Below, one piece after another: positions 26,965-36,208 of a stretch of 64,000 nucleotides of DNA. The DNA is from Paraflavitalea soli (GTDB taxonomy: Bacteria > Bacteroidota > Bacteroidia > Chitinophagales > Chitinophagaceae). A program made the translations under genes and the position numbers. The notes beneath the pieces are model-generated. The model was given only the letters and a program-made list of their open reading frames with translations. It was not told the origin of the DNA and searched no databases. The DNA lies in NCBI RefSeq assembly GCF_003555545.1, contig NZ_CP032157.1:1058546-1122545 (forward strand), given 5' to 3'. Within the stretch, counting starts at the first letter, position 1; each line of letters begins with the position of its first letter.

Positions 26965-27019
26965 GATCCAAAAGAGCTTTTAGAAGCCTAATTCAAAAAT
27001 GCTTAAAACGAATTAAACC

Positions 27020-28660
27020 ATGTTAAGATCATCACTATATAAATTAACCGCCGCCTGTGCCATTGCTGCCATGCTGGGAACCGGCTGCGCCAAAGATTTC
27101 CAGGAAACGAATACCAACCCTGCGGGTGTGAAACCCGATGTTTTCCTGGCCGATTTCCAGGCTGTTATACTACCCCTGCAAAACGGACAGCGCAACCTGG
27201 TGCATTATGTCAACTGGGAATACCAGCTGCAACAAAACCTCAATGCAGATATCTACAGCGGCTATATGATGAGCCCTACGCCGTTTAATGGCGGTAACAA
27301 CAATGGCAACTACTTCATGATGGATGGCTGGAATGAGTGGGTGCTGAATATTGCCTATGATGGTGTGATGCAGGCTACTGCCGATTTTGAAAAATACAGC
27401 AAGGAATACAAGTCGGCCGACCTGGCCGATGCGACGGCCATGGCGAAAATCCTCAGCGTTATTGAGATGCACAAAGCGGCCGATATTTTTGGCCCCGTCA
27501 TTTATTCCCATTATGGCAAGCCGAATCCCGATCTGTCTATAGATTACGATTCACAACAGGATGCCTACAAAGCATTTTTCGCTGACCTGGATATTGCCGT
27601 AGCCAACTTAAAACCATATGTAGCCGGTACTAAGAAAGTGGGTACTGCCTTCAAAAAGGCTGATATGATGTATGGCGGTGATCCGGCTAAATGGCTGCGC
27701 CTGGCCAATACCCTGCGCTTACGCCTGGCTTTGCGCATCGTGTATGCTGATGCCACCACGGCTAAAACACAGGGAGAAAAAGCCCTTGATCCAGCCAATG
27801 GCGGTCTCCTGGCAGCCGTTAGTGATAATGGACTGGTAGCTTACGGTACAGAAAGCCCCATCGGTGTGATCATCAACGACTGGGACGATATCCGTGCAGG
27901 AGCGCCACTGAGCTCTCTCCTGAATGGGTACAATGACCCACGTATTTCTCACTTACTGTCGCCTGCTTCAGATGCTGTGGTAGCTGGTCAGTATATCGGT
28001 ATCAGGAATGGTGTGGCCATCGATGCCAAGGCCCGCTACTCTGGTTATTCAAAACCAGCGGCCAAATCGGCCAACGGCGATTATTTCGATAAAGGCGCGG
28101 GCAAAGCCAAGATCGCTACAGCTGCGGAAGCCTGGTTCCTGAAGGCAGAAGCGGCACTGAGGGGCTGGGCCAATGCAGGTGATATACAAACCAATTATGA
28201 AACAGGTATCGACCGCTCTTTTGAAGAATGGGGGGCAGGTTCTGCCACTGCGTATAAAGCAGACGCCACCAGCAAAGCGGCTCCTTACGTAGATCCCAAA
28301 TCACAAGTGGCCGGCGCCAACAATGTGCCTGCCGGTAATCCTAACCTCAGCACGATTACCATCAAGTGGAATGCCGCTGCTGGTACAGAGGAAAAGCTGG
28401 AGCGCATCATTACGCAGAAATGGCTGGCGGTTTATCCCGATGGTCAGGAAGCCTGGAGCGAATTCCGCCGCACAGGATATCCCAAACTGTTCCCGGTAGT
28501 GCTCAACAACAGCAATGGAACCATTACCGGTTTCATCAAGCGCTTACCCATCCCCTCTAAGTTTAAGAACAGCAACAAAGCTGGTTACGATAAGGCTATT
28601 GCCACCCTCGGCGGACCTGATAATCCAGGTACCAAAGTATGGTGGGATAAGAAGCCCTGA
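27020..28660 (+). CDS. SusD/RagB-family surface glycan-binding lipoprotein
   Basis: Lipoprotein signal with lipobox LGTGC (Cys23). The rest matches the SusD-like group that pairs with SusC: FQETNTNPAGV near the N-terminus, TPR-like helices (ADATAMAKILSVIEMHKAADIFGPVIY, KAEAALRGWANAG), and a C-terminal part with EKLERIITQKWLAVYPDGQEAWSEFRRTGYP. It caps the SusC barrel and captures oligosaccharide at the cell surface. Probable partner is the SusC encoded immediately upstream. A strong terminator follows. Confidence 0.93.
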   Translation: MLRSSLYKLTAACAIAAMLGTGCAKDFQETNTNPAGVKPDVFLADFQAVILPLQNGQRNLVHYVNWEYQLQQNLNADIYSGYMMSPTPFNGGNNNGNYFMMDGWNEWVLNIAYDGVMQATADFEKYSKEYKSADLADATAMAKILSVIEMHKAADIFGPVIYSHYGKPNPDLSIDYDSQQDAYKAFFADLDIAVANLKPYVAGTKKVGTAFKKADMMYGGDPAKWLRLANTLRLRLALRIVYADATTAKTQGEKALDPANGGLLAAVSDNGLVAYGTESPIGVIINDWDDIRAGAPLSSLLNGYNDPRISHLLSPASDAVVAGQYIGIRNGVAIDAKARYSGYSKPAAKSANGDYFDKGAGKAKIATAAEAWFLKAEAALRGWANAGDIQTNYETGIDRSFEEWGAGSATAYKADATSKAAPYVDPKSQVAGANNVPAGNPNLSTITIKWNAAAGTEEKLERIITQKWLAVYPDGQEAWSEFRRTGYPKLFPVVLNNSNGTITGFIKRLPIPSKFKNSNKAGYDKAIATLGGPDNPGTKVWWDKKP

Positions 28661-28701
28661 CAAGCAATTTTTCCCTGAACATGAATGGCGATAACATAGG
28701 T

Positions 28702-28740
28702 GAAGCCCGGTCCCCCTCCGGGACCGGGCTTCCCTTTTCT
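28702..28740 (+). terminator. Rho-independent terminator after SusD
   Basis: GAAGCCCGGTCCC (28702-28714) and GGGACCGGGCTTC (28720-28732) form a perfect 13-bp stem with a 5-nt loop, then CCTTTTCT. The GH18 gene downstream may therefore have its own promoter or depend on read-through. Confidence 0.85.
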
Positions 28741-28821
28741 TCACCTTAAAATGTATTGCCTATGGTCATATGCAGTGATTCTGTGCCCCGTATCTTATTC
28801 TATTATTAAAAACCACTTATT

Positions 28822-30045
28822 ATGGTAAACCTATTCTATCTGAACAGAAAGAACGTCACAGTATTCCTCCTCTTAGCGATTGCATGCCTAACTTATTCCT
28901 GTAAAAAGGACTTACAACAGAAGGAAGCTATTCCCAACGATGATGAGAAAGCCCTCAATGCCGTGGGTGTGAGCGGACCCAAGTCAATAGTATATGTAGA
29001 AGTAAACAGCAATGATTTTGCCAATGTGGCTAAGTATTCCCTGGCAACCGGTCAGCCGCTATTTGATATCGGGATCATCTTTGCAGCCAATATCAATTAC
29101 AATACGTCCACGCAGACTGCTACCTTGTTCTTTAATCCCCAGGTAACAACGGTATTAAACAACCGGGCTATCACCATCCAGCCTGTACAGGCAAGGGGCA
29201 CCAAGGTATTATTGTCTATCCTGGGCAACCACCAGGGAGCCGGTATCTGTAACTTCCCCAGCCAGGCGGCTGCTCAGGCCTTTGCCCAACTATTGGCCAA
29301 TGCCGTCAACACCTATGGATTGGACGGTATTGATTTCGATGACGAGTACAGCGACTATGGCGTAAATGGCACGGGCCAGCCCAATGCGAGTTCTTTTGTA
29401 TACCTCGTTACCGCTTTGCGCAGCCTGATGCCCACCAAGATCATCTCTTTCTATTATTACGGCCCTGCTGCATCCCGCCTTTCGTACAATGGTGTGACGG
29501 TAGGTTCCAAGGTCAACTATAGCTGGAATGCGATCTATGGCACCTGGTCTGTACCCAATGTGCCTGGTCTTACGGCGGCCAACCTCAGTCCTGCAGCAGT
29601 GAACATCACGGCTACCAGTTCTTCTACGGCGGCTTCCCTGGCCACACAAACGGTCAATAATAACTACGGTCTTTATCTTACTTATAATTTGCCCAACAAC
29701 GATGTGAGCAGTTACCTCAGCAGTTTCTCCAATGTATTGTACGGTCAGCCTACAGTATATAATGGCGGAGGTGCTTCAGGTGTGAAATTCTTCCAGCATA
29801 CCAATTATGGAGGCACGGCTACCAGTAGTATTCCCAAGGGCAATTATACCCTGTCCCAGTTGCAGGCCTATGGTTTCGTGAACGACTGGGCTTCGTCGGT
29901 TACTATACCCGCGGGCTGGACAGTGATCATGTATTCCAATGATAATTTCACCGGCACCTCGTGGACGCTGACCAGCAGCAATGCCAACTTTCCCGGACTA
30001 TCACCCACAGCCAATGACGTAGTTACATCAGTTAGGATCCAATAA
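28822..30045 (+). CDS. GH18 endoglycosidase lipoprotein (endo-beta-N-acetylglucosaminidase-like) with crystallin-like tail
   Basis: Lipoprotein signal with lipobox LTYSC (about Cys27). The GH18 domain covers about residues 50-310 and has the catalytic motif DxxDxDxE as D168-GI-D171-F-D173-D-E175, Glu175 being the acid/base. The single-domain layout resembles EndoF/EndoH-type enzymes, which cleave the chitobiose core of N-glycans. Residues 316-407 look like a beta/gamma-crystallin-type domain (VKFFQHTNYGG, IMYSNDNFTGTSW), perhaps for binding. Following sigma/FecR/SusC/SusC/SusD, it suggests that this locus captures glycans released from glycoproteins. Chitin-related substrates remain possible. 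Confidence 0.88.
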   Translation: MVNLFYLNRKNVTVFLLLAIACLTYSCKKDLQQKEAIPNDDEKALNAVGVSGPKSIVYVEVNSNDFANVAKYSLATGQPLFDIGIIFAANINYNTSTQTATLFFNPQVTTVLNNRAITIQPVQARGTKVLLSILGNHQGAGICNFPSQAAAQAFAQLLANAVNTYGLDGIDFDDEYSDYGVNGTGQPNASSFVYLVTALRSLMPTKIISFYYYGPAASRLSYNGVTVGSKVNYSWNAIYGTWSVPNVPGLTAANLSPAAVNITATSSSTAASLATQTVNNNYGLYLTYNLPNNDVSSYLSSFSNVLYGQPTVYNGGGASGVKFFQHTNYGGTATSSIPKGNYTLSQLQAYGFVNDWASSVTIPAGWTVIMYSNDNFTGTSWTLTSSNANFPGLSPTANDVVTSVRIQ

Positions 30046-30074
30046 TGCGCAGTTTTAGTAGTTTGTTTGTATAC

Positions 30075-30103
30075 GGCCCTGTGCTTCTGCACGGGGCCTT
30101 TTT
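30075..30103 (+). terminator. Rho-independent terminator after GH18 gene
   Basis: GGCCCTGTGC (30075-30084), loop TTCT, GCACGGGGCC (30089-30098), then TTTTT. It closes the glycan-utilisation locus. Confidence 0.85.
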
Positions 30104-30131
30104 GGAGAACCTTGCTGTATCTCCTATGTCC

Positions 30132-30222
30132 AGTATGCTGCATTCTGTATTTCTTCTTCTGTCTTCTGTATTTTGTATTTCTCCTGGATTCTGTATTCTA
30201 TATTCTGTCTTCTGTATTCTTT
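30132..30222. repeat. Degenerate heptamer repeat, ATTCTGT type
   Basis: The clearest part is 30188-30222: ATTCTGT, ATTCTAT, ATTCTGT, CTTCTGT, ATTCTTT in exact 7-bp register; similar, less regular units fill 30132-30180. The same family occurs at 41876-41910 and 42859-42886. It creates spurious open reading frames rich in Leu/Ser/Phe/Cys. Confidence 0.8.
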
Positions 30223-30318
30223 CTCCCCCTTCCGTTGATTTATACAACAACTCCCCCGGATTGTCTATTGAAGCAGGATAGGGGACAGGGTATTTTTGGG
30301 ATACAAACCAACCGATAT

Positions 30319-31107
30319 ATGTCAACCATCAAATCAAAAACAGTCATGTTCGTTACCGGCGCTTTTGTTATTCACCGCGGCTGGGACGAATGGCAAAAAT
30401 ACTTCCAGAGCAAAGGGTACAATACCATCGCGCCGCCATGGCCTAATAAAGAGGCCGAGACAGCGCAGGAGCTGCGCGATCGTCAGCCCAATGATGTAGC
30501 CCTCGCTACTACCACCCTGGCAGAGGTGATCGACTCTTATGCGAAGCACGCAGAGAGCCTGCCCGAAAAGCCCATTATTATCGGGCATTCACTGGGTGGT
30601 ATGATGACGCAGATATTGGTGAACCGTGGTTATGCTGTTGCCGGGGTAGCGATCCATCCGGTGCCGCCACTGGGTGTATTCCCTTATGAACTGGGATTCC
30701 TGCGGGGCGGCTTTAAATCCCTGGGATTGTTTACCTCTGTGAAGAAAACCTATTTAATGTCTTTAAAAGACTGGCAGTTTGCTTTTGTGAACGGTATGCC
30801 CCTGGCAGAACAGAAAGCCGCCTGGGAAGCCAATACTATTCCCGAATCAAAAACCGTGTCCCGCGGCGGATTGAGCTCAATGGCTAAACTGGATTGGAAA
30901 AAGCCCCATGTGCCTTTGCTGATCACTTCGGGCAGCGAAGACAATATCATCCCGGCGCACCTCAACTACAGGAATTATAAGGCCTATAAGCAAAACGGTT
31001 CCGTGCTGGATTATAAAGAGTTTAAAGGCCGCAATCACTTTGTGCTGGGACAATCTACCTGGAAAGAAGATGCAGATTATATATTGGATTGGCTGGCTAA
31101 ATTATAA
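30319..31107 (+). CDS. Alpha/beta-fold hydrolase
   Basis: ATG at 30319 is preferred; longer in-frame starts would translate the upstream heptamer repeat. The 262-aa product has no signal peptide. It shows the nucleophile elbow GHSLGG (residues 89-94, Ser91), a TSGSEDNIIP segment carrying the acid and GRNHFVLG with the catalytic histidine, all in normal order. Related proteins are esterases, lipases or dehalogenase-like enzymes; the substrate is unknown. It converges on a TldD gene across a strong bidirectional terminator. Confidence 0.85.
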   Translation: MSTIKSKTVMFVTGAFVIHRGWDEWQKYFQSKGYNTIAPPWPNKEAETAQELRDRQPNDVALATTTLAEVIDSYAKHAESLPEKPIIIGHSLGGMMTQILVNRGYAVAGVAIHPVPPLGVFPYELGFLRGGFKSLGLFTSVKKTYLMSLKDWQFAFVNGMPLAEQKAAWEANTIPESKTVSRGGLSSMAKLDWKKPHVPLLITSGSEDNIIPAHLNYRNYKAYKQNGSVLDYKEFKGRNHFVLGQSTWKEDADYILDWLAKL

Positions 31108-31148
31108 GAATAGCAGATTGGTTGAAACAACAAGGCAGGCAAAAAAGA

Positions 31149-31178
31149 AAAGCAGGATGGTGTATGCCATCCTGCTTT
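31149..31178. terminator. Bidirectional terminator between convergent genes
   Basis: AAAGCAGGATGG (31149-31160) and CCATCCTGCTTT (31167-31178) form a perfect 12-bp stem with a 6-nt loop, A-rich on one side. It serves the hydrolase (+) and the TldD gene (-). Confidence 0.8.
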
Positions 31179-31207
31179 GTACATATGTTATCTACTAATT
31201 GCCTTCT

Positions 31208-31242
31208 GCTCGTAGCTCGCAGCTCATAGCTCGCAGCTTGTC
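31208..31242. repeat. Degenerate heptamer repeat, GCTCGCA type
   Basis: GCTCGTA, GCTCGCA, GCTCATA, GCTCGCA, GCTTGTC: five units in strict 7-bp register, ending 3 nt before the stop codon of the minus-strand TldD gene. Confidence 0.85.
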
Positions 31243-31245
31243 TTC

Positions 31246-32889
31246 CTATCCTATCTTCCTCGCCGTATTGATCACATTCACCCCTTCAAATTTGGCAGTA
31301 GAAGACCCATGCGATACTGCACTGGCCTGTGAAGGCTGTCCTTTGCCATCATTGAAAGTACCAAACAGGCGATAATCATTCTTATCGGCAATGTCTGTCA
31401 TCGAGTTCCAGAACTCCTGGGTGTTGGATTGATAAGCTACATCATTGAGCATGCCAACTATCTGTCCGTCTTTGATCTCATAGAACAGCTGACCGCCAAA
31501 CTGGAAGTTGTAACGCTGCTGATCGATGGAGTAGGAGCCGCGGCCAATGATATAGATACCTTTCTTTACACTCTTGATAATGTCTGCCACACTGCGGGTT
31601 TGCTTGTTGGGCATCAGCGATACGTTGGGCATGCGCTGAAATTGCACACTGTCCCAGCTATCGGCATAGCAACAGCCCTGTGAGGCCTGCAGGCCGAGGA
31701 TATGCGCCTGATCGCGGATGGTTTGGTAATTGACCAGGATGCCATCTTTGATGATGTCCCATTGTCCGCTCTGCACGCCTTCGTCATCATAGCCTACAGC
31801 GCCCAGCGATCCGGGTTGCAGTTTATCTGCCTGGATATTGACCAGCTTGCTGCCGTAGTTGAACTTCTTCGTTTTCCATTTATCCAGCGTAAGGAAGCTG
31901 GTGCCGGCATAGTTGGCTTCATAACCCAGCACGCGGTCCAGCTCCGTAGGGTGGCCCGTTGATTCATGGATCGTCAATCCCAGGTGGGTGGGATCTAGTA
32001 CCAGGTCATACTTACCGGGCTCTACGCTTTTAGCCGTTATTTTTTCACCTACCTGCATGGTGGCTGCCTTTACATCTTCCAGCATATCATACCGGCCTTT
32101 GTACAAGGTAGTAGGGCCGCCAATGATCTTGTGTTCCGGCGATGCAAACATATACTCGAAGCCCATGCCCATCGGGGCGCTTAAGCTGTCGCGTGTTTGG
32201 AATTTGCCGGAGGCTTTGTCTGTTTTGGTGACGGTGAAAGTGGGCCATATCCGGTGAATGTCCTGGTCGATATAAGAACCATCAGAGCTGGCAAAATACT
32301 TTTGCTCATTGACCATGAACAAAGCGGCATTGATAAAAGTGGCGCCTCCTTTCAGGGCAGCGTCATTGACACTTAACAGCAGGTCTACTTTTTCTTTGAC
32401 GGGTATTTCGAAGCCATTCTTTTCGATGGGCGTTTTCCAGCTTACTTCACCGTATCCTTTTTGCGGGGCCAGTTGCACCGGTTCGGTAATGAGTTTGGCA
32501 TTGCCTTTGGCGATGGCTACTGCCAGCGCCGCTGTTTTGGCAATGCTGTCTGCATCCATCTTTTCCGAAGCCGCAAAGCCCCAGCTTCCATTGGCGATCA
32601 CACGGATGCCGATGCCATAGGATTCTGAATTGGCAACGTTCTGTACCCGGTTATCCCGTGTAATGACAGCCTGGTTGAGGTACCGCCCTATCCGTACATC
32701 CGTATAAGTGGCGCCTTTGCTGCGCGCAGCCTGGAGTGCTATATCCGCCATCCGCTTTTTAGCGGCGGCATCGGCGCGTATCATCAATGCATCGGCTTCA
32801 GTGATCGATCTGCCAATTGCCGGAAAGCCATGGAGCAAAGCTCCGGCAGCACCCATCCCTGCCATGCCGAGAAAGTTTCTTCTTTTCAA
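31246..32889 (-). CDS. tldD: TldD-family metallopeptidase, probably exported by Tat
   Basis: TTG start; no ATG is available because an in-frame stop lies two codons upstream. The N-terminus KRRNFLGMAGMGAAGALL fits a twin-arginine signal (RRxFL plus a hydrophobic stretch), unlike the cytosolic E. coli protein. The TldD zinc motif HESTGH (HExxxH) is near residue 307, followed by the usual GYEANYAGTSF. TldD partners with TldE/PmbA to form a peptidase that, in E. coli, digests unfolded peptides and matures microcin B17. Here the operon order is TldD, TldE, TldD, and this is the last gene. Confidence 0.9.
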   Translation of the reverse strand: MKRRNFLGMAGMGAAGALLHGFPAIGRSITEADALMIRADAAAKKRMADIALQAARSKGATYTDVRIGRYLNQAVITRDNRVQNVANSESYGIGIRVIANGSWGFAASEKMDADSIAKTAALAVAIAKGNAKLITEPVQLAPQKGYGEVSWKTPIEKNGFEIPVKEKVDLLLSVNDAALKGGATFINAALFMVNEQKYFASSDGSYIDQDIHRIWPTFTVTKTDKASGKFQTRDSLSAPMGMGFEYMFASPEHKIIGGPTTLYKGRYDMLEDVKAATMQVGEKITAKSVEPGKYDLVLDPTHLGLTIHESTGHPTELDRVLGYEANYAGTSFLTLDKWKTKKFNYGSKLVNIQADKLQPGSLGAVGYDDEGVQSGQWDIIKDGILVNYQTIRDQAHILGLQASQGCCYADSWDSVQFQRMPNVSLMPNKQTRSVADIIKSVKKGIYIIGRGSYSIDQQRYNFQFGGQLFYEIKDGQIVGMLNDVAYQSNTQEFWNSMTDIADKNDYRLFGTFNDGKGQPSQASAVSHGSSTAKFEGVNVINTARKIG

Positions 32890-32918
32890 ATCTCAATATT
32901 TTACGTAATGAGGAAGGA

Positions 32919-33005
32919 AGCTCACAGATTACACGGATTTGCACGGATGAGCAGCCATGCGATGCACCTGCATTTATCAGTGGTAATCTGCGTAATCTGT
33001 GAGCT
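32919..33005. repeat. Inverted-repeat element with ATTACACGGATT core
   Basis: AGCTCACAGATTAC (32919-32932) and GTAATCTGTGAGCT (32992-33005) are perfect 14-bp inverted arms; the left arm continues into ACGGATTTGCACGGAT. It fills the gap between the tldE-like and downstream tldD-like genes. A related segment (CGAATTACACGGATT) occurs at about 42775-42792. Confidence 0.75.
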
Positions 33006-33010
33006 ATATA

Positions 33011-34348
33011 CTAGATAGCATCAGACAATGAAGTGAACGTAAAGTCCCTGATCTTCATCGGTGGCAGAATAGATGATCCGCTGCGTACTGGTTTGCCCAG
33101 TTCTTCCACATTATTCAGCATAATGATGGGGCTCTCATTGAAACGGAAGTTCTTCACCGGGAATTTGATCTGGCCGTTCTCGATGTAGAAAGTCCCGTCA
33201 CGGGTAAGGCCCGTTTGCACCAGCGTTTGCTGGTCCACCATGCGGATATACCAGAAGCGTGTAACGAGAATGCCTTTTTCTGTGTTCTTGATCATATCTT
33301 CAATAGAAGCAGTACCACCTGCCATGATCATGCCGCCACCGCCAAAGCGGCCGCCGCCGGGGCCTGACAATGGTTTCAGTCCTTTCTTCTGCGCCCAGAA
33401 ACGGCTGCAGGCCAGGTTCTTTACCACACCATTTTCTACCCACACTGTTTTCTCTACGGGCATACCATCGCCGCTCCAGGTAGCGCCTGGCAATTCGGGG
33501 TTCATGGGATCGCTGATGATGTTTACTTTCTCATCAAACAGTTGTTCTCCCAGGCGTGTGCCGCCACCTTTCTTGCTCATGAAGCTACGGCCTTCATCGG
33601 CCGTACGTTGCTCAAAACCACGGATAATACCGCCCAGCATATCACTGGCAGCCAATGGCTCCAGGATCACTGTATAACGGCCTGGTTCAATGGCTTTGGC
33701 GCCTGCAGAGCTGGTAGCTTTATTGGCGGCAATTTTGGTGAGCGCCAGGGTATCTAATTTACCTACATCATTAAAGCTGTGGTCTACATAACCCGAGCCG
33801 GTGCCTTCCTGGTTACGTACTGTAACGGAAAAGGATACATCGGTACTTTTATTGTAAGCAAACAGGCCTTTGGAATTGGCCATGGCGCGGAAGCCTGCAC
33901 TGTTCTGAAGAAAGCCGGCTGATTCCAGTTTGTTGTCTTTGGATACTTTCAGGCTTTTTGCCACCATTTCAGCCCGTGTATCGGGTGTCATAGCCGCGGT
34001 GGAAGGAATGAATCCGATAGACTCTGCAAAGTTGGAAGGACCCAGCAGCGGCATGTATTCCGGATTTTCCGGGGCCAGGCGCGCCAGCTCTTCTGCACGG
34101 CGTACTACCTTTTCCAGGGAGGCATCATCAAATTCATTGATGGTGGCATTGCCGGTCCTTTTACCAAATGAGGAACTTACACTCAGGTTGAGGTTGCTTA
34201 CCTCTCCTGCAGTAGATACTGCATTGCGGGCATAGCGGATATTGCCGCTTTGTTGTCCGCCGAGACCTACTTCTGTTTCGTCAGCTTTGGCGAAGCCCAA
34301 CACTTTTTTCATGATCGCTTGTGCTTCGTCTTTACTTAATATAGCCAT
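33011..34348 (-). CDS. pmbA: TldE/PmbA-family protein, partner of TldD
   Basis: ATG start at 34348. The 445-aa length and the motifs (KADETEVGL near the start, DASLEKVVRRAEELARLAPENPE, EPGRYTVILEPLAASDML, FAFNESPIIMLNN-like end) fit TldE/PmbA. As in the family, there is no HExxxH motif, so it is the non-catalytic half of the heterodimer. It has no obvious signal peptide while both flanking TldD paralogues have N-terminal leaders, an unusual mix. The upstream TldD gene ends about 150 nt before it, the downstream one starts about 120 nt after it. Confidence 0.9.
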   Translation of the reverse strand: MAILSKDEAQAIMKKVLGFAKADETEVGLGGQQSGNIRYARNAVSTAGEVSNLNLSVSSSFGKRTGNATINEFDDASLEKVVRRAEELARLAPENPEYMPLLGPSNFAESIGFIPSTAAMTPDTRAEMVAKSLKVSKDNKLESAGFLQNSAGFRAMANSKGLFAYNKSTDVSFSVTVRNQEGTGSGYVDHSFNDVGKLDTLALTKIAANKATSSAGAKAIEPGRYTVILEPLAASDMLGGIIRGFEQRTADEGRSFMSKKGGGTRLGEQLFDEKVNIISDPMNPELPGATWSGDGMPVEKTVWVENGVVKNLACSRFWAQKKGLKPLSGPGGGRFGGGGMIMAGGTASIEDMIKNTEKGILVTRFWYIRMVDQQTLVQTGLTRDGTFYIENGQIKFPVKNFRFNESPIIMLNNVEELGKPVRSGSSILPPMKIRDFTFTSLSDAI

Positions 34349-34397
34349 AACTGGTTATTATGCTTTAAAAGAGTTTAATAATTGTTTGTCTGAAAAC

Positions 34398-34497
34398 AGC
34401 TTCGAGCTGTGAGCTTCGAGCCGCGAGCCAAATACAAAAAAAACTGGTGGTCTTCCGGATTTTCTCGTTGCCTTGCTGCCTCGATGCCTCGTTGCCT
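34398..34497. repeat. Heptamer and octamer degenerate repeats between tldD2 and tldE
   Basis: 34398-34429 reads AGCTTCG, AGCTGTG, AGCTTCG, AGCCGCG, AGCC in 7-bp register. 34466-34497 reads CGTTGCCT, TGCTGCCT, CGATGCCT, CGTTGCCT in 8-bp register and ends 3 nt before the stop codon of the upstream TldD gene. Confidence 0.85.
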
Positions 34498-34500
34498 TTC

Positions 34501-36138
34501 CTACCCGATCTTCCGGGCTGTATTGATCACATTCACACCATTGAACCGGGTAGTGGAGCTACCGTGTGATACCGCGCTGCTTTGTGAAGGCTGGCCCTTG
34601 CCATCATTGAAAGAACCGCCGAGGCGATAATCGCTCTCATCACAAATAGCAGCACAGGAATTCCAGAACTCCTGGGTATTGGACTGGTAGGCCACATCGT
34701 TCAGCATGCCCGTGATCTTGCCATTGGTGATCTCATAAAACGTTTGACCGCCAAACTGGAAGTTGTACCGTTGCTGATCAATGGAGTAGGAGCCATCACC
34801 AATGATGTAAATGCCTTTCTCTACATTTTTGATCATATCGTCTACGCTCAGCTTTTGTTTGCCCGGGCGCAGGGATACATTCGGCATACGTTGGAATTGT
34901 ACATCATCCCAGCCTTGTGAGTAGCAGCAGCCTTGTGATTCTTTCAGGCCAATGATATGCGCCTGGTCGCGGATTGTTTGGTAGTTCACGAGGATACCAT
35001 CCTTGATCAGGTCCCACTCACGGCATTTAACGCCTTCATCGTCCCAACCCACAGCGCCGAGTGATCCCTTCTGCAGTTTGTCGGCTACGATGTTCACGTT
35101 CTTATTGCCGAAGTTGAATTTCTTGGATTGCCATTTGTCCAGTGTAAGGAAGCTGGTGCCTGCATAGTTGGCTTCATAACCCAATACGCGGTCCAGTTCT
35201 GTAGGGTGACCTACCGATTCATGGATCGTCAACCAGAGGTGGGAAGGGTCCAGTACGAGGTCGTACTTACCAGGTTCTACAGATTTAGCTTTTAGCTTAT
35301 CGTCTACATCTTTGGTCGCATTTTTAACATCTTCCAATATATCGTACCGGTCTTTATACCGTGTTACGATACCGGAAAGTCTGTCCTGCGGACGGGCATG
35401 CATGTATTCATAACCCATACCCATGGGGGCACTCAGGGCATTGCGCTGCATGAATTTACCGGCAGCGCGGTCTATCTTGGTCACATTGAAAGTAGGGTAG
35501 ATGCGGTGTATGTCCTGGTCAATATAAGAACCATCCGTAGAGGCAAAATACTTCTGTTCATTCACCGCCGAGATCATGGCTGTTACGAAGCTGGCGCCAT
35601 TCGTGATGGCAATATCGTTAACCTGCAGCAACAGGTCCACCTTTTCTTTGATGGGCACTTCAAAGGCGTTGATCTCGATAGGTGCTTTCCAGCTTACTTC
35701 GCCAAACCCTTTTTGCGGGGCGAGCTGTACCGGTTCACCCTGGATCTTTGCATTGGCTTTGGCTACTGCCACGGCCTGTTCAGCTGCTTTGGCAATAGCG
35801 TCTTTGGATACCGCATTGGTGGCTGCAAAGCCCCAGGCTCCATTCACCAGCACACGGATACCCACGCCATAGTTTTCCGTATTGGCTACACCCTGCACCC
35901 GCTTGTCGCGCGTGGCTACAAATTGTCGCAGGTAACGGCCAATACGAACATCAGCATAACTGGCCCCTTTTGATTTGGCAGCATTCAGGGCTACATCAGC
36001 CAGCTCTTTTTTGACAGCTGCGTCAACGCCCTGCAGTGCTTCTGCCGGGTCAATATCGCGCCCGAAGGCCGACATTTTAGGAAGCATGAGAGAGCCAAGG
36101 CTCATGCCTGTGTAGTAGATAAAGTCTTTTCGTTTCAA
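34501..36138 (-). CDS. tldD: Second TldD-family metallopeptidase with N-terminal leader
   Basis: Also a TTG start; an in-frame stop a few codons upstream excludes an ATG. The leader KRKDFIYYTGMSLGSLML resembles a Tat or Sec signal but has only one arginine of the twin pair (R-K). HESVGH is near residue 306 and the same GYEANYAGTSF stretch follows. The sequence is very close to the other TldD in this trio along its whole length, so a duplication flanking tldE is likely. The two copies may form alternative heterodimers with the single TldE. Confidence 0.9.
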   Translation of the reverse strand: MKRKDFIYYTGMSLGSLMLPKMSAFGRDIDPAEALQGVDAAVKKELADVALNAAKSKGASYADVRIGRYLRQFVATRDKRVQGVANTENYGVGIRVLVNGAWGFAATNAVSKDAIAKAAEQAVAVAKANAKIQGEPVQLAPQKGFGEVSWKAPIEINAFEVPIKEKVDLLLQVNDIAITNGASFVTAMISAVNEQKYFASTDGSYIDQDIHRIYPTFNVTKIDRAAGKFMQRNALSAPMGMGYEYMHARPQDRLSGIVTRYKDRYDILEDVKNATKDVDDKLKAKSVEPGKYDLVLDPSHLWLTIHESVGHPTELDRVLGYEANYAGTSFLTLDKWQSKKFNFGNKNVNIVADKLQKGSLGAVGWDDEGVKCREWDLIKDGILVNYQTIRDQAHIIGLKESQGCCYSQGWDDVQFQRMPNVSLRPGKQKLSVDDMIKNVEKGIYIIGDGSYSIDQQRYNFQFGGQTFYEITNGKITGMLNDVAYQSNTQEFWNSCAAICDESDYRLGGSFNDGKGQPSQSSAVSHGSSTTRFNGVNVINTARKIG

Positions 36139-36208
36139 AGCAGAGTCCCTCAGTTTTTAATGGTTGATAAAAAAGGATATATGTTCGGTGTTATTTCTCA
36201 TTATATGA

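Noticed and set aside
30045-30281. 78-aa open frame rich in Leu, Ser, Phe and Cys
   Set aside because: It is the translation of the terminator and heptamer repeat; no start context or homology.
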